DNA from: Limibacter armeniacum | Lineage (GTDB): Bacteria; Bacteroidota; Bacteroidia; Cytophagales; Flammeovirgaceae | Length of the DNA stretch: 64,000 bases | Assembly: GCF_036880985.1 (NCBI RefSeq) | Contig: NZ_JBAJNO010000009.1 | Location: forward strand, 2,950,501 to 3,014,500 | Reading direction: 5' to 3' | Shown: in pieces, positions 43,638-52,239 of the stretch | Layout: the number at the start of each line of letters is the position of its first letter | Position numbering within the stretch: the first letter of the stretch is position 1 | The notes under the pieces: generated by a model | Seen by the model: the letters and a program-made list of their open reading frames with translations, nothing else | The model's database searches: none | What the model was told of the DNA's origin: nothing | Translations under genes and position numbers: made by a program

Positions 43638-45040
43638 TTAACCTTTCTTACCTACCATTTTGGTTGGATCAACCCATTCATCAAACTCTTTTTCAGATAG
43701 GAAACCAGACTTGATAGCTTCTTCTTTCAACGTCGTTCCATTCTGGTGTGCATGTTTTGCAATCTTTGCAGCTTTCTCGTAACCTATATGAGTATTAAGC
43801 GCTGTAACCAACATCAATGAGTTGTTAAGGTTTTGGTCAATCCGTTCCTGATTGGCTTCCAATCCAACTGCAAGGTGTTCATCAAATGATATACAAGCAT
43901 CCCCAATCAATTGCGCAGACTGAAGGAAATTTGCAGCCATCACGGGTTTAAATACGTTTAGTTGGAATTGCCCGTGTGTACCACTTACTGAGATTGTAAC
44001 ATCATTTCCTATTACCTGTGCAGCGACCATGGTAAGCGCTTCAGCTTGAGTAGGGTTTACTTTCCCTGCATGATGGATGAGCCGGGTTCATTTGCTGGGA
44101 TTGTATATTCTCCAATACCACAACGAGGACCTGAAGCATTCAGCCTGATGTTGTTTGCGATATGCATAAGTGAAACGGCAATTTGCTTTAGAGCACCATG
44201 TGTTTCTACAATAGCATCATGTGCAGAGAGCGCTTCAAACTTGTTCGCTGCTGATTTGAATGGAAGTTTCGTGAAAGTGGCAATCTTTTCAGCTACAAGT
44301 ACATCGTATCCATCTGGTGTATTAATACCTGTTCCAACTGCTGTACCGCCTAAAGCAAGCTCAGATAAATGAGAAAGGGTATTTTCCAGAGCGGTTAGTC
44401 CGTGATCAAGTTGTGCCGCATAGCCTGAGAGTTCCTGACCTACAGTTAGTGGAGTGGCATCCATCAGGTGAGTTCTACCGATTTTCACGATGTCTATAAA
44501 GGTGTCAGCTTTTTTCTTTAAGGTCTGCTGAAGTTGTCTGACACTTGGAATCGTTGTTTCTACGATCATTTTATAGCAAGCTATGTGCATGCCTGTAGGG
44601 AAAGTGTCATTGGATGACTGTGATTTGTTGACATCGTCATTTGGGTGAATTGGCTTTTCACCTTCTCCTAGTTTGCCTCCATTCAAGACATGGGCTCTGT
44701 TAGCAATAACCTCGTTTACGTTCATATTTGACTGTGTCCCTGAACCTGTTTGCCAAATGACTAAAGGAAACTGATCGTCGAGCTTGCCATCCAATATCTC
44801 GTCGCAAACTTTAGAAATAAGCTCTTTTTTATTTTCATCTAATACCCCCAACTCATAGTTGGTATGTGCTGCGGCTTTTTTGAGGTAGGCAAATCCTTTG
44901 ACGATTTCAAGAGGCATTTGCTCTTTGGTAAGATTGCCAATTTTGAAATTGTTACGGGAGCGTTCAGTTTGAGCGCCCCAATATTTGTCTGCAGGAACCT
45001 GTACAGGTCCCATGGTGTCTTTTTCTGTGCGGAATTCCAT
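43638..45040 (-). pseudogene. fumC: Class II fumarase, frameshifted in the catalytic SS loop
   Basis: The N-terminal part (44057-45040, from [22 protein letters not shown]) carries the normal class II fumarase blocks [39 protein letters not shown] and [16 protein letters not shown]-type [11 protein letters not shown], then ends ...[10 protein letters not shown]-stop. The C-terminal part (43638-44053 in another frame) continues [22 protein letters not shown] to the usual [12 protein letters not shown]. Restoring one C (ATG-CCA-GGG-AAA-GTA instead of ATG-CAG-GGA-AAG-TAA, near 44068) rebuilds [15 protein letters not shown] and one protein of about 468 residues. The break hits the catalytic serine loop, so the truncated product would be inactive. 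It may be a true mutation or a sequencing error. An intact class I fumarase lies directly upstream. Confidence 0.9.
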
Positions 45041-45118
45041 GAGAAGTTTAATTTTTCGTGTTGTATATGTAAGAGAACAAATAGGGTAGGAGTAAATGTT
45101 TGCAGTAACTTGAAAAAG

Positions 45119-45146
45119 AAAAAGGCTACCCAAATGAGTAGCCTTT
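45119..45146 (-). terminator. Intrinsic terminator of the class I fumarase gene
   Basis: Stem AAAGGCTAC / GTAGCCTTT with an 8-nt loop; on the minus strand followed by TTCTTTTTC. It separates the class I gene from fumC. Confidence 0.8.
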
Positions 45147-45175
45147 CAGTTTTATATATTTAGGGTGCTATTTAA

Positions 45176-46780
45176 TTATAGCTCCGCAAAGAAGTCATTT
45201 CCTTTGTCATCACAGATAATGAAGGCAGGGAAGTTTTCTACTTCAATCTTACGAATTGCTTCCATACCTAGATCTTCAAAGTCTACTACTTCAACAGACT
45301 TGATGTTTTCTTTAGCAAGGATCGCAGCAGGTCCTCCGATAGAGCCAAGGTAAAAACCACCATGCTTTTCACAAGCTTGACGAACAGCAGCGGAACGGTT
45401 ACCTTTTGCAAGCATGATCATTGACCCCTTTTTAGCTTGGAATGGCTCTACATATGGGTCCATTCTTCCTGCTGTTGTTGGTCCGAAACTTCCAGAAGGC
45501 ATTCCTTCAGGTGTTTTAGCAGGACCTGCATAATATATAGGGTGGTTTTTGAAATATTCTGGCATAGGTTCACCCTTATCCAGCATTTCCTTGATACGTG
45601 CATGTGCAATATCACGAGCAACGATCAGTGTCCCTTTGAGGTTCAGGCGAGTTTTGATCGGATAATTAGACAGTTCTTTCAGTACTTCATCCATTGGTCT
45701 GTTCAAGTCAACTTCAACAGGCTTCTCAAGGTGAGGAGCTTGCTCAGGAAGAAAACGTCTTGGATCCATTTCTAACTGTTCTACGAAAAGTCCTTCTTCA
45801 GTGATTTTCGCCTTAATATTACGGTCAGCAGAACAGCTTACACCAATCCCGACCGGGCATGATGCAGCGTGACGAGGCAAACGAATTACCTTTACATCAT
45901 GTGTAAAGTACTTACCACCAAACTGTGCTCCGATATGGCTCTTTTGACAGATCTCTTGTACTTTCTCTTCCCATTCAATGTCACGGAAAGCCTGTCCACC
46001 CATGTTTCCTTCTGTTGGCAGGTTATCAAAATATCCAGCCGAAGCTTTCTTAACTGTAGCAAGGTTGGCTTCAGCTGAAGTACCACCGATTACTACAGCC
46101 AAGTGATATGGAGGACATGCAGCTGTACCCAGGTCTTTGATCTTTTCCTGAATAAATTCAGCTAAGCTCTCTTCATTTAGAAGGGCTTTTGTTTTTTGGT
46201 ACAAGAAAGTCTTGTTGGCAGAACCTCCACCTTTAGCCAAGAACAGGAATTCATACTTACTGCCGCTTTCTGCATAGATATCAATTTGTGCAGGAAGGTT
46301 GGTACCAGTATTTTTTTCCTCAAACATGGTTAAAGGAACCACTTGAGAATAGCGAAGGTTGCGGTTCTGGTAGGTATTGAAAATGCCTTTTGAAAGGTAT
46401 TCAGCATCGTTAGCCTTTGTCCATACATTTTCGCCTTTTTTAGCCATAACGATGGCTGTACCTGTATCTTGGCAGCTAGGAAGTTGTCCTTCTGCAGCAG
46501 TTACAGCATTTTGAAGCAGTGTATAAGCTACAAAACGGTCGTTATCTGTCGCTTCAGGATCATCTAGAATTTTAGCAAGCTTTTGTAGGTGAGACGGACG
46601 TAAGTAAAATGAAACATCAGCCATTGCTTGCTCAGCCAGTACTTCCAAAGCCTTTGGATCTACCTTAAGGACTTTTTCGCCATCCACTTCAATTGTTGAT
46701 ACGTAGTCCTTTGAAACCAATCGGTATTCAGTCTTGTCCTCTCCCAATGGGAAAGGCTTCTGGTAAGAAAAATCAGCCAT
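45176..46780 (-). CDS. Class I (iron-sulfur) fumarate hydratase
   Basis: 534 residues, hydrating fumarate to malate in the TCA cycle with an oxygen-sensitive [4Fe-4S] cluster. Candidate cluster cysteines lie in [24 protein letters not shown] and [16 protein letters not shown]. The TtdA-like half contains the [15 protein letters not shown] and [20 protein letters not shown] blocks; the TtdB-like half contains [21 protein letters not shown] and [18 protein letters not shown]. Length and order match the single-chain FumA/FumB type. A candidate -7 box TAAATTTG lies 76 bp upstream (46856-46863). With fumC broken, this would be the only working fumarase seen here. Confidence 0.95.
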   Translation of the reverse strand: MADFSYQKPFPLGEDKTEYRLVSKDYVSTIEVDGEKVLKVDPKALEVLAEQAMADVSFYLRPSHLQKLAKILDDPEATDNDRFVAYTLLQNAVTAAEGQLPSCQDTGTAIVMAKKGENVWTKANDAEYLSKGIFNTYQNRNLRYSQVVPLTMFEEKNTGTNLPAQIDIYAESGSKYEFLFLAKGGGSANKTFLYQKTKALLNEESLAEFIQEKIKDLGTAACPPYHLAVVIGGTSAEANLATVKKASAGYFDNLPTEGNMGGQAFRDIEWEEKVQEICQKSHIGAQFGGKYFTHDVKVIRLPRHAASCPVGIGVSCSADRNIKAKITEEGLFVEQLEMDPRRFLPEQAPHLEKPVEVDLNRPMDEVLKELSNYPIKTRLNLKGTLIVARDIAHARIKEMLDKGEPMPEYFKNHPIYYAGPAKTPEGMPSGSFGPTTAGRMDPYVEPFQAKKGSMIMLAKGNRSAAVRQACEKHGGFYLGSIGGPAAILAKENIKSVEVVDFEDLGMEAIRKIEVENFPAFIICDDKGNDFFAEL

Positions 46781-46855
46781 GATTACTTTATGTTATTTTA
46801 TATCAGTCGTGAATTAAAGGTATTCGCTGTGTGCAATTTCATATAAAAAGCTGAA

Positions 46856-46863
46856 CAAATTTA
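46856..46863 (-). promoter_or_regulatory. Candidate -7 element of the class I fumarase gene
   Basis: Minus strand TAAATTTG (TAnnTTTG); the -33 position is only a partial match. Confidence 0.4.
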
Positions 46864-46997
46864 AGGATTAGCGTAAAAAACGAAAGGTGAGATATATCAT
46901 AAGCCATAAAAGGAGACATTTTTCGGAAACTTTATGATTCTATTATTTTTGTCTCTGACTAGAAGGCATATTCAGAACTTAATAAAACAAGTATTAT

Positions 46998-47450
46998 ATG
47001 ATTGCAGTAATTCAGCGAGTTAGTGAAGCAAATGTTACGATTGAGAATCAAGTCAAGGGAGAGATAGCACAAGGCTTAATGGTTTTGTTAGGAATAGGAC
47101 ATGATGATAGTCAGGAAGATATTGATTGGCTCGTAAAGAAAGTCGTGAATATGCGCATATTCAGTGATAAGGATGATAAAATGAATCTTTCATTGATGGA
47201 TGTAAATGGAGGGCTGTTGTTAATTAGTCAGTTTACACTGCACGCTAGTACAAAGAAAGGTAATAGGCCGTCTTTTATTGAGGCTGCTAAGCCTGATATA
47301 GCAATTCCTCTATATGAAAAAACCATTCAGGCTTTTGAAAAGAGTATGGGTAAACCTATTCAGACAGGTGAGTTTGGTGCAGATATGAAAGTAGGACTTG
47401 TAAATGATGGTCCTGTTACAATAGTGGTTGATACGAAGAACAAGCAATAA
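46998..47450 (+). CDS. dtd: D-aminoacyl-tRNA deacylase
   Basis: 150-residue DTD that hydrolyses D-aminoacyl-tRNAs and mischarged Gly-tRNA-Ala. The start MIAVIQRVSEANVTIENQ is canonical. The two cross-subunit motifs of the active site are SQFTLHAS (SQFTLxA) near residue 77 and the C-terminal NDGPVTIVVDT (N-x-GPVT with the Gly-cisPro pair). A weak -7 box TATTTTTG lies 47 bp upstream. Terminator downstream shared with ldh. Confidence 0.96.
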   Translation: MIAVIQRVSEANVTIENQVKGEIAQGLMVLLGIGHDDSQEDIDWLVKKVVNMRIFSDKDDKMNLSLMDVNGGLLLISQFTLHASTKKGNRPSFIEAAKPDIAIPLYEKTIQAFEKSMGKPIQTGEFGADMKVGLVNDGPVTIVVDTKNKQ

Positions 47451-47454
47451 AAGC

Positions 47455-47498
47455 ATTTGGCTGAAGTGAGTCACAGTTACGACTTCAGCCAAATTTTT
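47455..47498. terminator. Terminator between dtd and the convergent ldh
   Basis: 13-bp stem ATTTGGCTGAAGT / ACTTCAGCCAAAT with a 14-nt loop and a plus-strand T-run; 4 bp after the dtd stop. Confidence 0.85.
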
Positions 47499-47518
47499 AG
47501 TTTGTAAGAGTTGGATAC

Positions 47519-48574
47519 TTATTTACTTTTCTTTTTTGGAGGAGCCTTTTTGGTCGCAGTTTGTGAAGAGGTTGTCTTTTTCGTTTCTGGGGCTTTTTTA
47601 GGTTTTTGCTGAAGTTCTTCCTTATCTATTACTGACTTGATAGTGTTTTGTAGGATATGAGCTGAAGCATGAAGTTTTCCCAGGTCTTCTGCGGTGAGAC
47701 TAAGTTCCATTATTTCTTTCACTCCGTTTCTGTGTAGTATAGATGGAACGCCCATATAGACATCTGTAATTCCGTATTGCCCATCAAGGTAACAGGAAAT
47801 GGAAAGTATGGAGCTAGAGTTATTAAGTATCGCTTCCGTAATGGAGGTTAAAGCCATACCTATGCCATAATAAGTCGCTTTCTTTTTTTCTATAATATGA
47901 TAGGCTGCATCTCGAACACCCTCATATGTTTTTTCTAGTTCAGCGAAGTCAAGCTGTTTATCAAATACATATTTGAGAATAGGTTTAACACCCACCATTG
48001 CTACTGACCAAGGAGCAAACTCACTGTCTCCGTGTTCGCCCATGATATAGGCATGTACGTTTTTAGGGTTAACATTCAATCTATCTCCCAGCATATATCT
48101 TAATCGGGCTGTATCGAGAGTGGTGCCTGACCCAATAACCCTATGCTGCGGAAGTCCAGAGTATTTCCATGTAAGATAGGTCATAATATCAACGGGGTTA
48201 GTAGCAACTAAGAATATCCCATTGAAACCACTTGACATGACTTCCTCAACAATATCGTGGAAGATGGCGGCATTTCGGGTTAACAACTCGAGTCTTGTTT
48301 CTCCTTTTTGTTGGGATATCCCTGCTGAAATCACCACAAGATCGGCATCTGCACAGTCTTTATAGTCTCCAGCCCAAATTCGAAGAGCTCGTGGCGCAAA
48401 AGCAAGTCCATGATTGAGGTCCATTGCCTCTCCAATAGCTTTTTCTTTGTCTACATCAATAAGTACAAATTCACGGGCACCGGCACCACCTTGGTTGAGC
48501 ATTGCATAGGCATATGACATTCCGACGAACCCTGTTCCGATCAGAACAACTTTATTGTTTCCAGGATTTTTCAT
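47519..48574 (-). CDS. ldh: L-lactate dehydrogenase with basic Lys/Ala/Pro tail
   Basis: 351 residues. NAD site KVVLIGTGFVGMSYAYAML near the N-terminus and acidic VLIDVDKEKAIGEAMDL. The specificity loop GISQQKGETRLELL has Gln where malate dehydrogenases have Arg, supporting lactate/pyruvate. Substrate Arg with TTLDTARLRYMLG and the catalytic His in MGEHGDSEFAPWSVA are present. The core ends near residue 317; the last 34 residues (KEELQQKPKKAPETKK, then Thr/Ser and KKAPPKKKSK) are extra, lysine-rich and low-complexity, not part of the usual LDH fold. Single gene between dtd (convergent) and the ribosomal cluster (divergent). Confidence 0.93.
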   Translation of the reverse strand: MKNPGNNKVVLIGTGFVGMSYAYAMLNQGGAGAREFVLIDVDKEKAIGEAMDLNHGLAFAPRALRIWAGDYKDCADADLVVISAGISQQKGETRLELLTRNAAIFHDIVEEVMSSGFNGIFLVATNPVDIMTYLTWKYSGLPQHRVIGSGTTLDTARLRYMLGDRLNVNPKNVHAYIMGEHGDSEFAPWSVAMVGVKPILKYVFDKQLDFAELEKTYEGVRDAAYHIIEKKKATYYGIGMALTSITEAILNNSSSILSISCYLDGQYGITDVYMGVPSILHRNGVKEIMELSLTAEDLGKLHASAHILQNTIKSVIDKEELQQKPKKAPETKKTTSSQTATKKAPPKKKSK

Positions 48575-48841
48575 TTTATAAATATTAGGATGAGCAATGG
48601 GGGATATGACTAGTAAGAAAACTTACAAAAAAATAAGCTTATTGAGTTAATAGTCAATTCTTTTACGGAAGATAAATTGACAAAAATCTGTTATAGAAAG
48701 AAGTAACCTAAAGTTATAAATATTTGTTGATGATGGGAATGTTTTCAGGCTTGGTAAGTGTTGAATAACCGGCTCTAATTATCAATGGCAATCTTCTTTG
48801 ACGTGATTCTGATAAATATATTATAAATTTATGGGTAACTG
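48575..48841. other. Non-coding spacer between ldh and the ribosomal promoter
   Basis: No gene, and no remnant of rpsC or other S10-operon genes could be recognised in any frame. Holds the ldh upstream region. Confidence 0.5.
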
Positions 48842-48872
48842 TTTGTATTTCAGTAAAGAGTTGCTACATTTG
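48842..48872 (+). promoter_or_regulatory. Consensus promoter of the ribosomal cluster
   Basis: TTTG at 48842-48845, exactly 19 nt, TACATTTG at 48865-48872: a perfect match to TTTG-N19-TAnnTTTG. Predicted transcription start near 48877. Confidence 0.88.
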
Positions 48873-48876
48873 CAGT

Positions 48877-49077
48877 CCCAATACGCGGGAAACTGTGTTT
48901 ATTTGACATAAACATAAGTCCCATTTGATGAAATCAGAATTTACGCAACGTAATATATAACAAGGAGTTGCCTTTCGAAATGCCTTGCATTTAAGGGTGC
49001 TTTTTGTGTGCTGTTTAATTTAAGCAATTTTTCGCTCGCCAAAACGGTTTTGGCGGGTATTAAAGTAGATTTTTGTC
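48877..49077 (+). promoter_or_regulatory. Structured 5' leader before rplP, possible autoregulatory RNA
   Basis: About 200 nt between the promoter and rplP contain no gene but three foldable elements: GGGA (48887) with TCCC (48919) enclosing TGTTTAT-TTGAC-ATAAACA; CAAGG (48961) with CCTTG (48983); and the strong hairpin CGCCAAAA-CGG-TTTTGGCG at 49037-49055, 22 nt before the ATG. Leaders of this kind are used for ribosomal-protein feedback; which protein would bind is unknown. Confidence 0.6.
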
Positions 49078-49497
49078 ATGTTACAGCCAAAAAGAGTAAA
49101 GTTTAGAAAGACGCAGAAAGGAAGAGTGAAAGGTGTCGCTCAGAGAGGCCACACGATCGCTTTCGGTAGCTTTGGTCTGAAGGCGCTGGAGCCAGGATGG
49201 ATCACTTCCAGACAAATCGAAGCTGCGCGTATTGCGATTAACAGAGCGATGAAAAGGGAAGGTCAGGTTTGGATCCGTATTTTTCCAGATAAGCCAGTGA
49301 CTTCGAAGCCAGCTGAGGTTCGTATGGGTAAAGGTAAAGGTGCTCCTTCATATTGGGTAGCGACTGTAAAACCAGGTACGATCCTGTTCGAGTCTGAAGG
49401 TGTATCATTGGAGAGAGCTCAGGAATCAATGAGACTTGCTGCTCAGAAACTTCCAATCAGCGTGAAATTTGTGGTTAGACCAGACTACGTAGGATAA
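49078..49497 (+). CDS. rplP: Ribosomal protein L16
   Basis: 139 residues. Starts [20 protein letters not shown] and shows [32 protein letters not shown] and [18 protein letters not shown], whose Arg in this region (R81 in E. coli, here next to KGAPSYWV) is a hydroxylation site in other bacteria. Binds 23S rRNA near the A site. It is the first gene of the local cluster; rpsC and the other genes that normally precede it are absent. 5 bp before rpmC. Confidence 0.98.
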   Translation: MLQPKRVKFRKTQKGRVKGVAQRGHTIAFGSFGLKALEPGWITSRQIEAARIAINRAMKREGQVWIRIFPDKPVTSKPAEVRMGKGKGAPSYWVATVKPGTILFESEGVSLERAQESMRLAAQKLPISVKFVVRPDYVG

Positions 49498-49502
49498 TCA
49501 TC

Positions 49503-49826
49503 ATGAAGACGAAAGAACTGAAAGATCAAATCAAGAAAATGTCTGCTGAGGAGTTGTCTGCTAAGATCAACGAATCACAGAAGCAACTGGAGGAGCTGCA
49601 ATTTGCTCATGCCGTGACACCAATTGAGAGTCCGGCAACTATCAGGTCTCTGAAGAAGGAGATTGCAAGAATGAAAACTGTTCTTCACGAGAAAGTTACT
49701 GCTGAGTTGAACGAGAAAGTAGCAGCAGAGTCAGTGACACGTGAGTCAGTAAGCGAATTCCTGCAGAAAAACAAGTTCGCAGCGCCAGTTAACAAGAAAA
49801 TGGTGTTGAGAGCGATCAACAAGTAA
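49503..49826 (+). CDS. rpmC: Ribosomal protein L29 with C-terminal extension
   Basis: 107 residues. The first 66 are a normal L29 helical hairpin ([20 protein letters not shown], then [20 protein letters not shown] and [12 protein letters not shown]). The next 40 residues ([20 protein letters not shown] and a basic end) have no counterpart in the usual 60-70-residue protein. The frame is intact and the next gene follows 26 bp later, so the extension is probably real. L29 lies near the exit tunnel, where the addition could contact targeting factors; that is inference. Confidence 0.92.
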   Translation: MKTKELKDQIKKMSAEELSAKINESQKQLEELQFAHAVTPIESPATIRSLKKEIARMKTVLHEKVTAELNEKVAAESVTRESVSEFLQKNKFAAPVNKKMVLRAINK

Positions 49827-49852
49827 TCCTAACAATTGAAGATCTGATAACG

Positions 49853-50107
49853 ATGCAAAGAAACTTCAGAAAAGAGAGAGTCGGTGTCGTAACGAGCAAC
49901 AAAATGGACCGCTCGATCGTGGTAGCTGTTGAGAGTCGTCAAAAGCACCCGATGTACGGTAAGTTCGTGAAGAAAACGGCGAAATTCATGGCTCACGATG
50001 AGAAAAACGATTGTAACATCGGTGATACTGTGAGAATCATGGAAACACGTCCTCTGTCTAAGAGAAAAAGATGGAGACTGGTAGAAGTCGTAGAAAGAGC
50101 TAAGTAA
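49853..50107 (+). CDS. rpsQ: Ribosomal protein S17
   Basis: 84 residues of OB fold: [39 protein letters not shown], and [20 protein letters not shown], the family signature. Binds 16S rRNA early in 30S assembly. In register within the cluster; 60 bp before rplN, where a small TGCG/CGCA hairpin with T and A arms lies. Confidence 0.98.
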   Translation: MQRNFRKERVGVVTSNKMDRSIVVAVESRQKHPMYGKFVKKTAKFMAHDEKNDCNIGDTVRIMETRPLSKRKRWRLVEVVERAK

Positions 50108-50167
50108 TTTTTCTGCGTCCGCAAAAATTTAAGTTTAGGTTATAATAATCCTTGGTAGGATCATACA

Positions 50168-50536
50168 ATGATACAACAAGAATCAAGACTGAACGTGGCG
50201 GATAACTCAGGTGCTAAAGAAGTACTGTGTATTCGCGTACTGGGAGGTACTGGCAAGCGCTACGCTACAGTGGGAGACAAAATCGTTGTGACAGTGAAGT
50301 CAGCGGTTCCTTCTGGAAACATCAAGAAGGGTACTGTTTCTAAAGCGGTTGTTGTAAGAACGAAGAAGGAAATAAGAAGAAAAGATGGTTCTTATATCCG
50401 TTTCGAAGACAATGCAGCAGTACTGTTGAATACACAAGATGAACCAAGAGGTACACGTGTATTTGGCCCTGTGGCAAGAGAACTGCGTGAGAAGCAGTTT
50501 ATGAAAATCGTTTCACTGGCACCAGAAGTACTATAA
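50168..50536 (+). CDS. rplN: Ribosomal protein L14
   Basis: 122 residues with the family start [20 protein letters not shown] and the [22 protein letters not shown] segment, ending [12 protein letters not shown]. Sits at the subunit interface and the RsfS binding site. 10 bp before rplX. Confidence 0.98.
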   Translation: MIQQESRLNVADNSGAKEVLCIRVLGGTGKRYATVGDKIVVTVKSAVPSGNIKKGTVSKAVVVRTKKEIRRKDGSYIRFEDNAAVLLNTQDEPRGTRVFGPVARELREKQFMKIVSLAPEVL

Positions 50537-50546
50537 ACTCACTGAC

Positions 50547-50867
50547 ATGAAATTCCATATCAAAAAAGGAGATAAAGTAGCGGTGATCACAGGTAACCAC
50601 AATGCTAAAGAAGGTGTGGTACTGAAAGTTGACCGTGAAAAGCAGAGAGCATTCGTTGAAGGGGTAAACCTGGTGACGAAGCACATCAAGCCAACAGCAG
50701 AGAAGCCAGAGGGCGGTGTTGAGAAGAAAGAGGCATCTATCCATATCTCAAACCTAATGCTGATCGATCCTAAATCGGGCGAGAAGACAAAGGTAGGTCG
50801 CAAGATTGATGAGGCTACTGGCAAACTGAAAAGATATTCTAAGAAAACTGGAGAATTTATTGACTGA
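50547..50867 (+). CDS. rplX: Ribosomal protein L24
   Basis: 106 residues with the KOW motif [21 protein letters not shown] and [12 protein letters not shown]. Assembly initiator of the 50S subunit. Its TGA overlaps the rplE ATG by one base (TGATG), implying translational coupling. Confidence 0.98.
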   Translation: MKFHIKKGDKVAVITGNHNAKEGVVLKVDREKQRAFVEGVNLVTKHIKPTAEKPEGGVEKKEASIHISNLMLIDPKSGEKTKVGRKIDEATGKLKRYSKKTGEFID

Positions 50868-51412
50868 TGGCAAATCCAACAAGACTTAAAGCAAAATATA
50901 AAGAGGAGATAGTTCCGGCACTGATGGAGCGCTTCCAGTACAAGTCTGTAATGCAAGTGCCTAAGCTGGAAAAAATCACAATCAACAGAGGTATTGGTGA
51001 CGCTGTTGCTGATAAGAAACTAGTTGATATTGGTGTTGAAGAACTGTCATTGATCACCGGTCAGCGTGCTGTTCCTACAATCGCAAAGAAATCAATCGCG
51101 AACTTCAAACTGAGAGAAGGTATGCCGATTGGTGCGAGAGTGACACTGAGAGGTGAGAGAATGTTCGAGTTCTTAGACAGACTGATCTCAATTGCTCTGC
51201 CACGTGAGAGAGACTTCCACGGAATTAAGACGAAGCTGGACGGTAGAGGTAACTATACACTGGGCTTGAAAGAGCAAATTATCTTCCCAGAGATCTCTAT
51301 TGAGAAAGTAAAGAAAGTGACAGGTTTGGATATCACTTTCACTACAACAGCTCCAACTGATGAGGAAGCACTGGAGCTTCTGAAACTTTTCGGAATGCCT
51401 TTCAAAAAATAA
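50867..51412 (+). CDS. rplE: Ribosomal protein L5
   Basis: 181 residues: [54 protein letters not shown] (5S rRNA-binding region), [20 protein letters not shown] and the end [12 protein letters not shown]. Connects 5S rRNA with the P-site tRNA. Coupled to rplX; 12 bp before rpsN. Confidence 0.98.
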   Translation: MANPTRLKAKYKEEIVPALMERFQYKSVMQVPKLEKITINRGIGDAVADKKLVDIGVEELSLITGQRAVPTIAKKSIANFKLREGMPIGARVTLRGERMFEFLDRLISIALPRERDFHGIKTKLDGRGNYTLGLKEQIIFPEISIEKVKKVTGLDITFTTTAPTDEEALELLKLFGMPFKK

Positions 51413-51424
51413 AAACTTAATCAC

Positions 51425-51694
51425 ATGGCAAGAGAAGCAGTAAAAGCTAGAGAAAGAAAAAGAGAGCGTCTAGTAGCACAGTACGCTGAAAAAAGAAAGC
51501 AGCTGAAAGAGGCTGGTGACTATGTAGCACTTGACAAGCTGCCTAGAGATTCATCTCCTGTTCGTCTTCACAACCGTTGCAAGCTGACTGGTCGTCCTAA
51601 AGGTTACATGAGAAAATTCGGTATCTCAAGGGTGACATTCCGTGAAATGGCTTCAGCTGGTAAAATACCGGGCGTAACAAAAGCAAGCTGGTAA
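51425..51694 (+). CDS. rpsN: Ribosomal protein S14 (zinc-independent form)
   Basis: 89 residues, the long form without the CxxC-CxxC zinc ribbon: [40 protein letters not shown] and [20 protein letters not shown]. Binds the 30S head. 62 bp before rpsH. Confidence 0.98.
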   Translation: MAREAVKARERKRERLVAQYAEKRKQLKEAGDYVALDKLPRDSSPVRLHNRCKLTGRPKGYMRKFGISRVTFREMASAGKIPGVTKASW

Positions 51695-51756
51695 GATTTA
51701 ATCATTTGACAGACTTCAATCATACAACTTTGTTGTGTGCATAAATATTTGAATAA

Positions 51757-52152
51757 ATGGATCCGATAGCAGATTACCTGACAAGACTTAGAAACGCTAT
51801 CCGCGCTAACAAAAGGATCGTGGAAGTGCCTGCTTCTAACTTGAAGAAGCAGATGACTAAAGTGTTGCACGAAAAGGGCTTCATTCAGGGATACAAGTTC
51901 GAGGACGGTGTGAATACTCAAGGTATGATCAAAATCGCTTTGAAGTACAACCCGGTGACAAAGCAGCCTGCAATGCTGAAGCTGGAGAGAATCTCTCGTC
52001 CAGGTCTGAGAAAGTACACTAAGGCGAAAGAAATGCCAAGAGTACTGAACGGACTGGGTGTAGCTATCCTGTCTACTTCTAAAGGAGTAATGACTAACAA
52101 GGAAGCTAACGAGCTGAACGTAGGTGGCGAAGTGCTTTGCTACGTATACTAA
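51757..52152 (+). CDS. rpsH: Ribosomal protein S8
   Basis: 131 residues: MDPIADYLTRLRNAIRANKR, KVLHEKGFIQGYKF, and C-terminal GVAILSTSKGVMTNKEANEL, the canonical S8 signature. In E. coli S8 represses the spc operon; no S8 target can be claimed here, but the 87-bp gap after the gene holds nested inverted repeats. Confidence 0.98.
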   Translation: MDPIADYLTRLRNAIRANKRIVEVPASNLKKQMTKVLHEKGFIQGYKFEDGVNTQGMIKIALKYNPVTKQPAMLKLERISRPGLRKYTKAKEMPRVLNGLGVAILSTSKGVMTNKEANELNVGGEVLCYVY

Positions 52153-52156
52153 TCCG

Positions 52157-52221
52157 TTAAGGAGGGAATTAATATTTCAAAAAGCTGACCGCTCGGAACT
52201 CATTGAGTTCTGATGCCTTAA
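52157..52221 (+). promoter_or_regulatory. Nested inverted repeats between rpsH and rplF
   Basis: Outer pair TTAAGG (52157-52162) / CCTTAA (52216-52221) encloses an inner hairpin GAACTC-ATT-GAGTTC (52196-52210), with no T-run. Could be an RNA control or processing element. Confidence 0.4.
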
Positions 52222-52239
52222 GCCTAAATTATTAGAGAA

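Noticed and set aside
43638-45133. Two separate fumarase-like genes at 43638-44030 and 44057-45133
   Set aside because: Their sequences are the consecutive C- and N-terminal parts of one FumC, joined perfectly by one added base, and the first piece has no sensible start of its own.
47519-48574. Malate dehydrogenase
   Set aside because: The specificity-loop residue is Gln (GISQQKGETR), typical of lactate dehydrogenase, where malate dehydrogenase has Arg.
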